A stretch of DNA of 64,000 bases from Rhodococcus sp. X156 (GTDB lineage Bacteria > Actinomycetota > Actinomycetes > Mycobacteriales > Mycobacteriaceae): positions 2,389,001 to 2,453,000 of the forward strand of contig NZ_CP034766.1 of assembly GCF_004006015.1 (NCBI RefSeq). The letters are read 5' to 3'. The notes under the pieces were generated by a model. The model was not told the DNA's origin. It did no database searches and saw nothing but the letters and a program-made list of their open reading frames with translations. The position numbers were made by a program, and so were the translations under genes. The number at the start of each line of letters is the position of its first letter. Position 1 is the first letter of the stretch. This document shows, piece by piece, positions 8,328 through 18,200 of the stretch.

Positions 8328-9443
8328 GTGCCCACCCCCGCCGTGCTGAACCGCGGTGCGCGCTGGGCGGTGCTCGCCGTCGTGGTGGGCGTGCTGGTGG
8401 CCACGCCGTCGCTGGTGGCGCGACTGCCCGCCCGCGACTCCCCCGCCACGGCCCCCGAGCTGCTCAGCGCGGTGCGTGCCTCGGCCGAGCTGCCCTACTC
8501 GGGCTACGCGGAGTCGGTGGGCGGGGTGTCGCTGCCCCAGGCCACCCAGCTCAGCTCGCTGACCGACCTCTTCGGCGACACCACCCGCACCCGCAGCTGG
8601 TACCGCGGGCCGCAGCAGTGGCGGGTGGACACCCTCAGCGCCACCGGGGAGACCGACTTGTACCGCGACGCCGGGGGCACCTGGAGCTGGGACTTCGAGA
8701 GCGACACCGCGGTGCGCTCGGTGGACCTGGCGGTGCGCCTGCCGCGGGCGGCCGACCTGGTGCCGCCCGCGCTGGGCCGGCGCCTGCTCAGCGAGGCCAC
8801 CGACGCCGAGGTGACCCGCTTGCCCGCCGCGCGGGTGGCCGGGCGGGACGCCCCGGGGCTGCAGCTGCACCCCGCCGACCCGCGCAGCACCATCGCGGCG
8901 GTGGACGTGTGGGTGGACCCGGGCACCGGCATTCCGCTGCGCGTGGTGGTGCACGCCGTGGGTGCGCAGCGGGCGTCACTGAGCAGCTCGTTCCTGGAGT
9001 TCACCCCCGCCGAGCCCGCCGCCGGTGTCACCACCTTCACCCCGCCACCGGGAGCCACCGTGCGCACCGAGCAGCCCGACGACCTGGTGGCCGCCGCCCA
9101 GCAGGCCGGAGTGCGCACCCCCGACCGCCTGGCCGGGCTGCCGCGCCGCACCGGCCTGTCCGGGGTGGGCGCCGACGGCGGGCTCGGCGTCTACGGCCGC
9201 GGCGTCACCACCGTCATCGCGGTGGCCGTGCCTGGGCGGACCGCGCGGCAGCTGCGGGCGGAGCTGACCACCGCGCCGGGCGCGCTCACCGACTCCACCG
9301 GCACCACCCTGGCCGTGGACCCGCTCACCGTGCGCCTGACCGCCCCCGGGCCGCGCGGGCTGGCCTGGCTGCTCGTCGGCACGGTGACCGCGGACCCGCT
9401 GGCGGCCGCCGCCGCCGAGCTCGCCGCGGTGCGGCTGCGATGA
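8328..9443 (+). CDS. LolA/RseB-like membrane-anchored protein
   Basis: The product (371 aa from GTG 8328) has one N-terminal membrane segment and an extracytoplasmic part whose phrases (GYAESVGGVSLP, RSWYRGPQQWRVDTL, WVDPGTGIPLRVVVHA) fit the LolA/RseB fold, a lipid- or lipoprotein-binding half barrel. In actinobacteria such genes often precede ABC exporters, as here. GTG 8328 is preferred over GTG 8322 because it lies 7 nt behind a TACCGT -10 box (8315-8320). Its stop overlaps the ATPase start (ATGA), so the three genes form an operon. The bound ligand is unknown. Confidence 0.65.
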   Translation: MPTPAVLNRGARWAVLAVVVGVLVATPSLVARLPARDSPATAPELLSAVRASAELPYSGYAESVGGVSLPQATQLSSLTDLFGDTTRTRSWYRGPQQWRVDTLSATGETDLYRDAGGTWSWDFESDTAVRSVDLAVRLPRAADLVPPALGRRLLSEATDAEVTRLPAARVAGRDAPGLQLHPADPRSTIAAVDVWVDPGTGIPLRVVVHAVGAQRASLSSSFLEFTPAEPAAGVTTFTPPPGATVRTEQPDDLVAAAQQAGVRTPDRLAGLPRRTGLSGVGADGGLGVYGRGVTTVIAVAVPGRTARQLRAELTTAPGALTDSTGTTLAVDPLTVRLTAPGPRGLAWLLVGTVTADPLAAAAAELAAVRLR

Positions 9444-10408
9444 CGACCGACGTGCTCGAGCGGCCGATGATCCAGACCCACGCGCTGACCAAGCGCTACG
9501 GAGCGGTGCACGCGGTGCAGGGGGTGGACCTGCAGGTGAACAGCGGCGACATCTACGGCTTCCTCGGCGCCAACGGCTCCGGCAAGACCACCACGGTGCG
9601 GATGCTGCTGGGCCTGGTGCTGGCCACCTCCGGGCAGATCGAGCTGCTGGGCGAGCCGATGCCGCGGCGGCGCCGGCACGTGCTGCCCCGGGTGGGCACG
9701 CTGGTGGAGGGTCCGGCCGCCTACGGCCACCTCTCCGGGCGGGCCAACCTCACCATGCTGGACGCCGCCGGACCGGGCGGCTCGCGGCGCACCCGCCGCC
9801 GCCGGGTGGAGGAGGTGCTGGAGGAGGTGGGCCTGGCCACCGTGGGCCGGCGGCCGGTCAAGCACTACTCCCTGGGCATGCGCCAGCGACTGGGCCTGGC
9901 CAACGCCCTGCTGCGCGCGCCGGAGCTGCTGGTGCTGGACGAGCCCACCAACGGCCTCGACCCGCAGGGCATCCGGGAGATCCGCGAGCTGCTGCTCAAG
10001 CTGCACGCCGGCGGCACCACGGTGTTCCTCTCCAGCCACCTGCTGGCCGAGGTGGAGCAGCTGTGCACCCGGGTGGGCGTGCTGGACCGCGGCCGCCTGG
10101 TGGTGCAGGACTCGATGGCGGCGATGACGTCGTTCACCGGCCGGGTGCTGGTGCACACCCCCGACGCTGCGTGGGCGGTGACGGTGCTGCAGGCCGAGCC
10201 CGGGGTGGTGGTGCACGAGCGGGTGGCCGACGAGCACGACGAGTGCCTGCTGGTGGCGCACCCCAGCGCCGAGGAGCTCAACGCGACGCTGGTGCGGGCG
10301 GGGGTGCGGGTGCGGGAGCTGCGGCCGGAGCGGCGCAGCCTGGAGCAGACGGTGCTGGCCGCCACCGAGGCCCACGGCGCCCGCGAGCAGCAAGGCGGCG
10401 TGCGGTGA
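9440..10408 (+). CDS. ABC exporter ATP-binding protein
   Basis: A 322-aa ABC ATPase of the drug/lantibiotic exporter type (CcmA/BcrA-like). Walker A is GANGSGKTT, signature YSLGMRQRLGLA, Walker B LLVLDEPTNGLDP, and the switch His is in LSSHLL. The C-terminal 90 residues after the ATPase core are a typical accessory domain of this subfamily. Start and stop overlap both neighbours (ATGA and GTGA), which indicates strict co-translation with the LolA-like protein and the permease. Confidence 0.9.
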   Translation: MTTDVLERPMIQTHALTKRYGAVHAVQGVDLQVNSGDIYGFLGANGSGKTTTVRMLLGLVLATSGQIELLGEPMPRRRRHVLPRVGTLVEGPAAYGHLSGRANLTMLDAAGPGGSRRTRRRRVEEVLEEVGLATVGRRPVKHYSLGMRQRLGLANALLRAPELLVLDEPTNGLDPQGIREIRELLLKLHAGGTTVFLSSHLLAEVEQLCTRVGVLDRGRLVVQDSMAAMTSFTGRVLVHTPDAAWAVTVLQAEPGVVVHERVADEHDECLLVAHPSAEELNATLVRAGVRVRELRPERRSLEQTVLAATEAHGAREQQGGVR

Positions 10409-11211
10409 TCCTGGTGGAGCTCAAGGCGCTGCTGCGGCGCCCGCGGACGTGGGTGATCATCGCGCTGCTGGACGCGCTGCCCACCCTGGTGGCGGTGCTG
10501 CTGGCCTACACCGGCATCGGGCCGCGCCCCGGGCAGGGGCCGGCGTTCCTGTCGGCGGTGCTCACCAACGGTCAGCTGTTCCCGCTGGCGGCGCTGGCCA
10601 TCGTGCTGCCGCTGTTCCTGCCGGTGGCGGTGGCGGTGGTGGCCGGCGACGCCATCGCCGGGGAGGCCCAGGCCGGCACGCTGCGCTACCTGCTGACCCG
10701 GCCGGTGGGGCGCACCAAGCTGCTGGTGGCCAAGCTGGTCTCGGTGGTGGTGTTCGTGGTGCTGGCCGTGCTGGTGGTGGCCGGCACCGCGTACGTGGTG
10801 GGGGTGAACCTGCTGGGCAGCACCTCCCTGGCCACCGGGCTCTCCGGCACCTCGCTGACCCAGGAGGACATCACCCTGCGCACCGCGCTGGCCATCGGCT
10901 ACGTGGCCATCTCCATGCTCGGCGTGGCGGCCACGGCGCTGTTCTTCTCCACCGTCACCGACTCCCCGCTGGCGGCCACGCTGGGCGCGCTGGCGCTGCT
11001 CATCGCCTCGTCGCTGCTGCTCACCCTGGAGGCCGCCGGCGCGCTGCAGCCGTACCTGCCCACGCGGTACTGGCTCGCCTTCGTCGACCTCTTCCGGGAC
11101 CCCATCCCGTGGCGCGACCTGGTGCGTGGCATCGGCCTGCAGGCGGTGTACGTCGCCGTCTTCCTGGGTGCGGGCTGGGCCAACTTCTCCACCAAGGACG
11201 TCACCAGCTAG
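10405..11211 (+). CDS. ABC-2 type exporter permease
   Basis: The 268-aa membrane protein has about six hydrophobic segments and the ABC-2 features: a large first helix, the cytoplasmic phrase GEAQAGTLRYLLTRPVGR that couples to the ATPase, and a C-terminal helix. It completes the exporter with the ATPase at 9440. The start GTG 10405 overlaps the ATPase stop. The substrate is not predictable; association with a LolA-like protein suggests a hydrophobic cargo. Confidence 0.85.
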   Translation: MILVELKALLRRPRTWVIIALLDALPTLVAVLLAYTGIGPRPGQGPAFLSAVLTNGQLFPLAALAIVLPLFLPVAVAVVAGDAIAGEAQAGTLRYLLTRPVGRTKLLVAKLVSVVVFVVLAVLVVAGTAYVVGVNLLGSTSLATGLSGTSLTQEDITLRTALAIGYVAISMLGVAATALFFSTVTDSPLAATLGALALLIASSLLLTLEAAGALQPYLPTRYWLAFVDLFRDPIPWRDLVRGIGLQAVYVAVFLGAGWANFSTKDVTS

Positions 11212-11268
11212 GTCCCGCTGGGGGCGTTCAGGTCGCGCAACGCGCCCACCGGTTGGACGGGGGCGGGC

Positions 11269-12051
11269 TCAGCCGCGCAGCGCCGCGCAGTCGGTGGCGC
11301 CGAGCGTGCGCGGCGGCCCGGGGTCCAGCTGGAGCAGCACGATGCCGCTGCTGACCGGGTCGGTGGGCAGCGCGTCGTGCGCCACCGCGGAGTCGCTGCA
11401 GACGCTCTGCACGGTGAGGTTGAGCGCGCCGTCCAGCTCCGCCGAGCTCGGCGGCGTCACCACGCGGTCAGCCGTGGTCCACACCGACACCACGCTCGGG
11501 CCGGCCGGTGCGCTCGCGTTGAGCCGGCGCAGCAGGTCACTGTCCGGGTCGAGCTGCTGGCAGGCAGTGGGGCACAGCGACGGCAGCAGCCCGCCGGCCA
11601 GCGCGGCGAGGTTGGTGCCGTGGTGGGGCGAGCCCAGGGTGACCAGCCGGCGGGTGACGTCGGCACCGCCGAGGTCCGACAGCCACACCCGCGCCACCAC
11701 TCCCCCGGCCGAGTACCCGACCACGTCCACCGACTCCGCCCCGGTGCGCTGCAGGGCCGCGCGGGCAGCGGCGTCGAGCACCCGGGCCTGCTCGGTGAGG
11801 TCACCGGTGCCCTCGCCGGGCAGCGCGACGACCTCCGCCTCCCGCCCGCTCGCGCGCAGCTTGACGGCCAGGTTCTGCAGGCTCTCGGTGGACCCGCCGT
11901 AGCCGGGCACCAGCAGCACCGGTCCCGGCCGGTCCTCCGCCACGGGGGCGCTGTCGTCGGAGCGGGTGAGGACGAGGACGGTCACCACCACGGCGACGGC
12001 CACCACCAGCGCGACGAGCAGCAGCAGGAGTCGACGTCGGGCCGGAGCCAT
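11269..12051 (-). CDS. Membrane-anchored alpha/beta hydrolase, lipase/esterase-like
   Basis: The 260-aa protein starts with a basic N-terminus and a strong hydrophobic helix, then an alpha/beta-hydrolase with LVPGYGGS (oxyanion region), the nucleophile elbow GYSAGG and the phrase TLGSPHHGTNLA, all typical of LipA/EstA-type triacylglycerol lipases. The acid and His of the triad are likely in DRVV and AHDALPTD. It should act outside the membrane on acyl esters. The start is set at ATG 12051, directly before the signal-anchor; upstream in-frame codons overlap the divergent orn promoter. Confidence 0.72.
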   Translation of the reverse strand: MAPARRRLLLLLVALVVAVAVVVTVLVLTRSDDSAPVAEDRPGPVLLVPGYGGSTESLQNLAVKLRASGREAEVVALPGEGTGDLTEQARVLDAAARAALQRTGAESVDVVGYSAGGVVARVWLSDLGGADVTRRLVTLGSPHHGTNLAALAGGLLPSLCPTACQQLDPDSDLLRRLNASAPAGPSVVSVWTTADRVVTPPSSAELDGALNLTVQSVCSDSAVAHDALPTDPVSSGIVLLQLDPGPPRTLGATDCAALRG

Positions 12052-12160
12052 CGCGGAGAACACCACCTCAGCCTGGCACGGCCCCCCACGCGCGGCCGTG
12101 GCAGGACTGGCCGCACAGCCGTGCGCCGATGTTGTCGGACCTACTGGATAGGGTGGGTGC

Positions 12161-12799
12161 GTGCAAGACAAACTGGTATGGATCGACTGCGAGATGACCG
12201 GCCTCGACATCAAGACCGACAAGCTGATCGAGATCGCGGTCCTGGTCACCGACAGCGAGCTCAACATCCTCGACGAGGGCCTGGACATCGTCATCCACGC
12301 GGATGACGACGCGCTGGCCGGCATGCCTGAGGTGGTGCAGAAGATGCACGCCGCCTCCGGGCTCACCGAGGAGGTGCGCGCCTCCACCGTCACGCTGGAG
12401 GAGGCCGAGCAGCGGACGCTGGACTACATCAAGCAGTTCGTGCCCGACCCCCGGACCGCCCCGCTGTGCGGCAACTCCATCGGCACCGACCGTGGCTTCA
12501 TCAGCCGGGACATGGCCACGCTGGACGAGCACCTGCACTACCGGATGATCGACGTCAGCTCGATCAAGGAGCTGTGCCGGCGCTGGTACCCGCGCATCTA
12601 CTTCGGCCAGCCGGAGAAGGGCCTGGCCCACCGCGCCCTGGCTGACATCACCGAGAGCATCCGCGAGCTCGCCTACTACCGGCGCACCGCGTTCGTGCCG
12701 CAGCCCGGGCCCACCTCGGAGGAGGTCGCGGCGGTCACCAAGGAGCTGATGGGTGTCTCTGGGGGAGCCGATTCGGAGTCCGCGGAGGGCACCCGCTAG
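12161..12799 (+). CDS. orn: Oligoribonuclease
   Basis: The 212-aa DEDDh exonuclease degrades two- to five-nucleotide RNAs in the cytoplasm, the last step of RNA turnover and of pGpG removal. Catalytic residues are visible: Asp9 and Glu11 ([10 protein letters not shown]), Asp110 (GNSIGTD), His157 and Asp162 (HRALADI). GTG 12161 lies 6 nt behind a TAGGGT -10 box (12149-12154), so the message should be leaderless. tRNA-His follows 48 bp downstream on the same strand, as also seen in other actinobacteria. Confidence 0.95.
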   Translation: MQDKLVWIDCEMTGLDIKTDKLIEIAVLVTDSELNILDEGLDIVIHADDDALAGMPEVVQKMHAASGLTEEVRASTVTLEEAEQRTLDYIKQFVPDPRTAPLCGNSIGTDRGFISRDMATLDEHLHYRMIDVSSIKELCRRWYPRIYFGQPEKGLAHRALADITESIRELAYYRRTAFVPQPGPTSEEVAAVTKELMGVSGGADSESAEGTR

Positions 12800-12847
12800 A
12801 ATCTTCCACGGCTCACGACGCGGTCCTCGGACAGCGTCAGCGGCCAT

Positions 12848-12924
12848 GGTGGGTGTAGCTCAGTTGGTAGAGCACCGGGTTGTGATCCCGGTTGTCGCGG
12901 GTTCGATCCCCGTCACTCACCCCA
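12848..12924 (+). tRNA. tRNA-His (anticodon GTG)
   Basis: Acceptor GTGGGTG (12849-12855) pairs with CACTCAC (12914-12920). The extra G at 12848 faces the C at 12921, the G-1:C73 pair unique to tRNA-His, and the CCA end is encoded (12922-12924). The anticodon loop TTGTGAT carries GTG. Confidence 0.95.
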
Positions 12925-12930
12925 ACCAGG

Positions 12931-12974
12931 AGAGCCCCTGACCAGCAGCGACGCTGGCCAGGGGCTCTTCTCGT
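12931..12974 (+). terminator. Rho-independent terminator after tRNA-His
   Basis: AGAGCCCCTG(a)CCAGC at 12931-12946 pairs with GCTGG(c)CAGGGGCTCT at 12953-12968 across a 6-nt loop, followed by TCTCGTT. It ends the orn/tRNA-His side and also faces the convergent TetR gene that stops at 12975. Confidence 0.85.
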
Positions 12975-13559
12975 TCACCGGGCCGCGCTGGTGGCCCCGT
13001 ACACCCCACGGGACAGGGTGGTCATGATCGCCTCCACGATCTGGTGCCGCGTCATCTCGCCGGCCTTGGCGGTCTCCCACCCGGCGTAGAGCAAGCCCCA
13101 GAAGGCGCGACGCACCCACGCCCGCGACAGGTCCGGGTTCAAGTTCGCCTCCGGGCGGGCCAGCACCTCGTCGATGGCCTCCTCCATCGCGGCCAGCTCC
13201 GCGGCGAGGTCGGGGTCGGAGTGGATCAGCGGCTCGGCGTAGAGGTACATCAGGATCGAGCCGAGCTCGAAGTGCTCGTCCACGATGCGGCGCAGCACCG
13301 CCTCGACGGGGCCGGTGTGCGGGTCGGCCCGCTCGATCGCCCGCCTGCTCTGGTGGACGACGTGGCGGGCCAGGGCGTGGACCAGGTCCGCCCGTTCCGG
13401 GAAGTACCGGTGCAGCGTGGTGCGTCCCACTCCCGCAGCGGCGGCCACGTCGGCCAGGGACGCCTGGGCGTCCTGCGCCAGCACCACCACGGCGGCCTCC
13501 AGGATGGCCGCGCGCGTGCGCGCCCGGGTACCCGTCTCGGTCTGCTGCCCCGTGCTCAT
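12975..13559 (-). CDS. TetR family repressor of the adjacent efflux pump
   Basis: The 194-aa protein has a TetR N-terminal helix-turn-helix (SLADVAAAAGVGRTTLHRYFPERADLVHAL) and a helical ligand-binding C-terminus. It is divergent to an MFS drug-efflux gene with a perfect 18-bp palindrome in between, the usual layout for local repression released by the pump's substrate. The start ATG 13559 lies 6 nt behind TACCCT on the minus strand (13571-13566); the longer frame back to 13697 would cross the operator. The inducer is unknown. Confidence 0.85.
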   Translation of the reverse strand: MSTGQQTETGTRARTRAAILEAAVVVLAQDAQASLADVAAAAGVGRTTLHRYFPERADLVHALARHVVHQSRRAIERADPHTGPVEAVLRRIVDEHFELGSILMYLYAEPLIHSDPDLAAELAAMEEAIDEVLARPEANLNPDLSRAWVRRAFWGLLYAGWETAKAGEMTRHQIVEAIMTTLSRGVYGATSAAR

Positions 13560-13608
13560 GCCGACAGGGTACTGAGCAGTCCCTTCATGGAGCACTGGTG
13601 GACAGAAA

Positions 13609-13626
13609 TGGAACATATATGTTCCA
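13609..13626. promoter_or_regulatory. Perfect palindromic TetR operator
   Basis: TGGAACATATATGTTCCA is an exact 18-bp palindrome in the 152-bp gap between the divergent TetR and MFS genes. Its AT-rich centre stands out in this GC-rich sequence. Position and symmetry fit an operator bound by the TetR dimer that blocks one or both promoters. Confidence 0.75.
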
Positions 13627-13654
13627 ATTGAGGGGCGTAGGTCGACCTCCGCTG

Positions 13655-13681
13655 GCCTGCCGCTGCCGGTCAGCGGCAGGC
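13655..13681 (+). promoter_or_regulatory. Stem-loop in the MFS leader
   Basis: GCCTGCCGCTG (13655-13665) and CAGCGGCAGGC (13671-13681) form a perfect 11-bp stem with loop CCGGT, 30 bp before the MFS start codon. No U-run follows. It could be an attenuator, a second protein site or an mRNA-stability element. Confidence 0.5.
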
Positions 13682-13711
13682 GGCTGCTCCTCCCCATTCG
13701 CGAAGGCGTTC

Positions 13712-15265
13712 ATGACTCACCTGACTTCGGCTCCCCGAGCAACCGCCCGCAGCTGGGTTGCGCTGGCCGTGCTGGCCCTGCCGGTGCTGCTGCTGGCCAT
13801 CGACGCCACCGTGCTGATGTTCGCGCTGCCCGGCATCGCCGCCGACCTGTCGCCCTCGGCCACCGAGCAGCTGTGGATCCTGGACATCTACTCGTTCATG
13901 CTCGCCGGGCTGCTGGTCACCATGGGGGCCCTCGGCGACCGGATCGGCCGCAAGAAGCTGCTGCTGATCGGGGCTGTGCTGTTCACCGTCGCCTCGGTGG
14001 CCGGTGCCTTCGCCACCAGCCCGCTGCACCTGATCCTCGCCCGAGCCGCGCTCGGCCTCGCCGGGGCAACCATCATGCCGTCCACCCTGTCCCTGATCCG
14101 GGCCATCTTCCTGGACCGGGCGCAGCGCCGGCTGGCGATCGCCGTGTGGGCGACCATGGGCAGCCTCGGCGCGGCGGCCGGCCCCGTCGTGGGCGGCTGG
14201 CTGCTCGAGCACTTCTGGTGGGGCTCAGCCTTCCTGCTCAACATCCCGGTGATGGTCGTGCTGGTCATCCTCGGACCGATCCTGCTCACCGAGAGCCGGG
14301 ACCCGAACCCTGGGCGACTGGACCTGCTCAGCGTCGTGCTGTCGCTGGTGGCCATGCTCAGCACCGTGTACGGGCTCAAGACGCTGGCCGCCGGGCACAG
14401 CACGAGCACCTCCCTGGCGGCGGTGGTCCTGGGACTGGTGGCCGGAGCGGTGTTCGTGCGTCGACAGCTGCACCTGCCGTCCCCGCTGCTGGACGTGCAC
14501 CTGTTCCGGGTCCGGGCCTTCCGCGGGGCGGTGGTGGGTGACCTGCTGTCCATCTTCGCCCTGGTGGGGTCGATGTTCGCGCTCACCCAGTACCTGCAGC
14601 TGGTCGCCGGGATCGGCCCGATGCAGGCCGGGGTGTGGCTGCTGCCCGCCATGGCGATGGCCGCCGCCGCGGGCTTCCTCGCTGCCACCCTGGTCAAGCG
14701 GATCAGCGCCGCGGTGCTGGTCACCCTCGGCCTGGTCGTGGCCGCCGGCGGGTTCGCGGTCCTGTTCACCCTGACGCCCGGCTCCGGGGCGGTACCCGTG
14801 GCTGTCGCGATGTGCCTGATCTGTCTGGGCACCGGGGTGGGCATGACCTTGACCAACGACATCATCATGAGCTCGGTGCCGCCCGAGCGCGCCGGTGGAG
14901 CCGCCGCCATCTCCGAGACCGCCTACGAGCTGGGCACCGCCCTGGGCACTGCGGTGCTGGGCTCCATCCTGGCCGCCGTCTACCGCACCCACCTGGTCGC
15001 CGAGCCCGCGGCCAGCGCCCAGGTCTCCCCGGGTGCCCTGGAGCAGGCCGGCTCCACGATCGCCGAGGCGTTCTCCGTCGCCGCCGAGCTCCCCGCCGCG
15101 GCAGGGCAGGCTCTGGTCACGGCGGCCCAGACGGCCTTCACCGACGCGCTGGTCGTCACCAGCGTCCTCGGCGCCGTGATCATGCTGGTCGCTGCCGGCT
15201 GGGCCGCGACCACGCTGCGCGGCGTCTCGGCCACCGCCGACCTCACCGAGCGCGCCGACCACTGA
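13712..15265 (+). CDS. MFS drug efflux transporter, DHA2 (14-helix) family
   Basis: The 517-aa protein is a proton-coupled exporter of the QacA/SmvA/LfrA type. Visible family motifs are AIDATVLMFALP in helix 1, LDIYSFMLAGLLVTMG, motif A GDRIGRKKLL, and motif C GAAAGPVVGGWL that marks exporters; about 14 hydrophobic helices can be counted. ATG 13712 is chosen because the protein then starts just before helix 1; the frame is open back to 13598 across the operator. Quaternary ammonium or dye-like substrates are typical for the family, but the real substrate is not visible. Confidence 0.88.
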   Translation: MTHLTSAPRATARSWVALAVLALPVLLLAIDATVLMFALPGIAADLSPSATEQLWILDIYSFMLAGLLVTMGALGDRIGRKKLLLIGAVLFTVASVAGAFATSPLHLILARAALGLAGATIMPSTLSLIRAIFLDRAQRRLAIAVWATMGSLGAAAGPVVGGWLLEHFWWGSAFLLNIPVMVVLVILGPILLTESRDPNPGRLDLLSVVLSLVAMLSTVYGLKTLAAGHSTSTSLAAVVLGLVAGAVFVRRQLHLPSPLLDVHLFRVRAFRGAVVGDLLSIFALVGSMFALTQYLQLVAGIGPMQAGVWLLPAMAMAAAAGFLAATLVKRISAAVLVTLGLVVAAGGFAVLFTLTPGSGAVPVAVAMCLICLGTGVGMTLTNDIIMSSVPPERAGGAAAISETAYELGTALGTAVLGSILAAVYRTHLVAEPAASAQVSPGALEQAGSTIAEAFSVAAELPAAAGQALVTAAQTAFTDALVVTSVLGAVIMLVAAGWAATTLRGVSATADLTERADH

Positions 15266-15281
15266 GCATCGGGGCCTCGGG

Positions 15282-18200
15282 TCAGCTGCACAGCCGCTCG
15301 TAGGGCACCCCGGGCAGGTAGCGCTGCCACTCCTGCTCGGTGATGGCCGCTCCTCCGCTGCGACAGACCTGCTCGGCCGCGCTTGCCGGCGCGGTGTGCC
15401 ACAGGCGCACCACCTTGTCCGGACCGCTGCCGGCGACCGTTGCGTCGTCGCGGCCGAACTGCGCGTCGTTGACCCGGCCGGGGTACGCGGTCAGGACGGC
15501 GTGCTGGGTGGGCTGAGCAGGCTGCGTGGTGTCCCACACCCACAGCGCCCCGCCCCCGAGCCCGGCGGCCAGCCGGTGCCCGGTGGAGCTGAAGGCCAGC
15601 GAGTACACCGCCCCGGTCAGCTCGCTGATCCGGGCGAGCTCGCGCGGTCGCTCCGGCTCGGCCACGTTCCACAGCCGGATCGTGCGGTCGGCGCTTCCCG
15701 CAGCCAGGGTCGTCCCGTCGGCGCTGAACGCCACCGCCTGCGCGGTGCCGCTGAACCCGGAGACGGTGGAGACCTCCCGGGGCGACGCCGGGTTGCCGAC
15801 GTCCCACAGCGTCACCGCGTTGTCCGCGGTCGCCGCGGCCACCAGTCGCCCGGACGGGCTGAACGCGAGTGCCTGTGGGTAGTTGGTGGTGCTCAGCGCG
15901 CTGGCCAGACGGATGTTGCCGCGGTCGGTGAGGTCGTAGACGTTCACCACCCGCCCGTCCTGGGCGGCGACTGCGGCGAGCCGACCGTCGGGGCTCAGGG
16001 TCACCACCCCCACCAGGCCCTCCACCGCCTGCACCGGTGGACCCACCGGCTGCGGTCGCTCCCGGTCGGTGAGGTCCCAGAACCAGACGCCACCGCTGCT
16101 GGTGCCGCCGGCGGCCAGGGTCCCGTCCCGCGACAGCGCGGCCGCGCCAGACAACCGGGTGCCGGCCGCGGGGGTCAGGTCGGGCAGCCGCCGCGCGTGC
16201 TGGGGGTCGCGCAGGTCCCACAGGTGCAGCGAGGGGTCGCTGCCGCCGGTGCCCACCAGCACGGTGGCACCGTCGGCGCTCACCGGGTTGACGAACACCG
16301 TGTCCCGCGCCCCGGGGAGCACCGGCCCCGGGATGGGCCAGACCCGGGTGGTCCCGTCGACGTCGGAGGTGACCAGCGAGACGTCACCCTGGCCCGGCCA
16401 ACCGGGGCTGAACTGCACCGAGGTGATCACCGCCGGACCCGGCAGGGTCTCCAGGAGCTGGTCGGTGCCGGTCTGCCAGGTCCGAGTGGTGTCGTCCGAG
16501 CTGCCGGCGGCCAGCATGGTTCCGTCGCTGCTGTAGGCGACGTCGTTGACGTAGTTGGTGAACCCGGTCAGCGGCGCCTGCGCCTGGGGCGCCGACGGGT
16601 CGGTGACCAGCCACCGCTCCACGGTGCGTCCGGTGGTGGCGGCGGCGAGCGTGCGGCTGTCCGGGCTGAACGCCAGGCCCAGGAAGTGCTTGGCCGAGCC
16701 GTTGGGGGCGACCTCGTGCCGGGGCCGCGCCAGGGCCGCGACGTCGGTGGCGTCCCAGATCCGCAGTGACGACTCCCGGCCCCCGGTGGCCAGCAGCCGA
16801 CCGTCGGGGCTGAAGGCGACCACCGTGCGTCCGCCTCCCGGCTGCGGCAGCGGCGCGAGCGCCACCGGGTTCGCCGAGTCGCGCAGGTCCCAGCGCAGCA
16901 GCACGGCGGTGGCGGTCCCCCCGACCAGGTGCTGCCCGTCCGGGCTGAACTGCAGGCTCTCCAGCACCTGCTCCTCCCCCGTCAGGGTGGCGACCCTCCG
17001 CGGGGAGGTGGGGGTGGAGACGTCCCACAGGGAGGTGCCGCCGCCACCGCCCACGCTCAGCAGCCGGCGGTCGGGGCTGAGCGCGAGCGCGAACAGCGGG
17101 GTGGCCACCTCCACCGCCCGCAGCTCACCCAGCGGGGTGGGCGCCGCCGGGGACGCCGCCAGGGCGGAGAGCCGGACGACGCCGTCGGCGCTCGCGCTGG
17201 CCAGCAGCGAGCCGTCGGCGCTCACCGCGGACACCGTCCCGCCGCCAGGCCCCAGCACCCGCGACGGCGTGTGCGACGCGGTGGAGTCCAGCAGCGCCGA
17301 GCGCGCCTCCAGGGTGGGGCTGACCCGGAACGCCGCCAGCGCGAGCTGCGCCGACAGCGCCGGGTCCTTGTCCCGCATGCCCACCGACGCGGTGGCGACC
17401 TGACGGGACGTTGCCTCGTCCCTGGCGTGCTCGGCCGCCGTCCGTTGCTGGTTGGCACTGGTGCGCGCCACCATCGCGGTGGTCGCCGCCACCATGGCGA
17501 CGACGAAGAGCACGGCCAGGCCGCTGACCAGCCACCGCAGCACGGTGACCCGTCGGCGGTCGCGCTGCTCCTGCTCCGCGGCGTGCGCGGTGCTCGCGGC
17601 GAGGAAGGCGCGCTCCAGCTCGGTGAGGTCCGCGTGGTGGTCGCCCGTCTCCACCCACTCCCCCAGCACCGTCAGCCGACTGCCGCTGAGCAGCGCACCC
17701 GTCTCCCGGCCACTGTCCTGCCACAGCTGCGCGGCCTGCACCAGCTGGCGCTGCAGGATCAGGCCGGCGCGGTCGGCATCCACCCACTCGCGCAGCCGGC
17801 CCCAGGCCCGCAGCAGGGCCTCGTGGGACACCTCCACGAACTCCGCATCGACGGTGAGCAACCGCCGCCGCGCGAACTGGTTCACCACCGTCCGCACGTC
17901 CTCGTCGTCGCCCACCGAGAGCTCGGTGCGCCGCGCACGTCGCTTGGCCTCGCTGTCCTCGGCGACGCTGATCAACCGGAGGAAGATGCGCCTGGCCGCG
18001 ACCTGCTGGCGCGGGGTGAGCTCGCCGAAGGCCACCTCGGCGCTCTGCTGGACGGCTCCGCCGATGCCGCCGGTCGCTCCGTAGTCGGCTGCCGTCAGGG
18101 ACCGCTGCAGCTCCCCCGCACCCCGGGGCGATCGCCCCTGCGGCCATCGCGCCTGGGCCCGCGTCCAGGTGCTGAGCAGCGCGTGCGACAGCAGGGGCAG

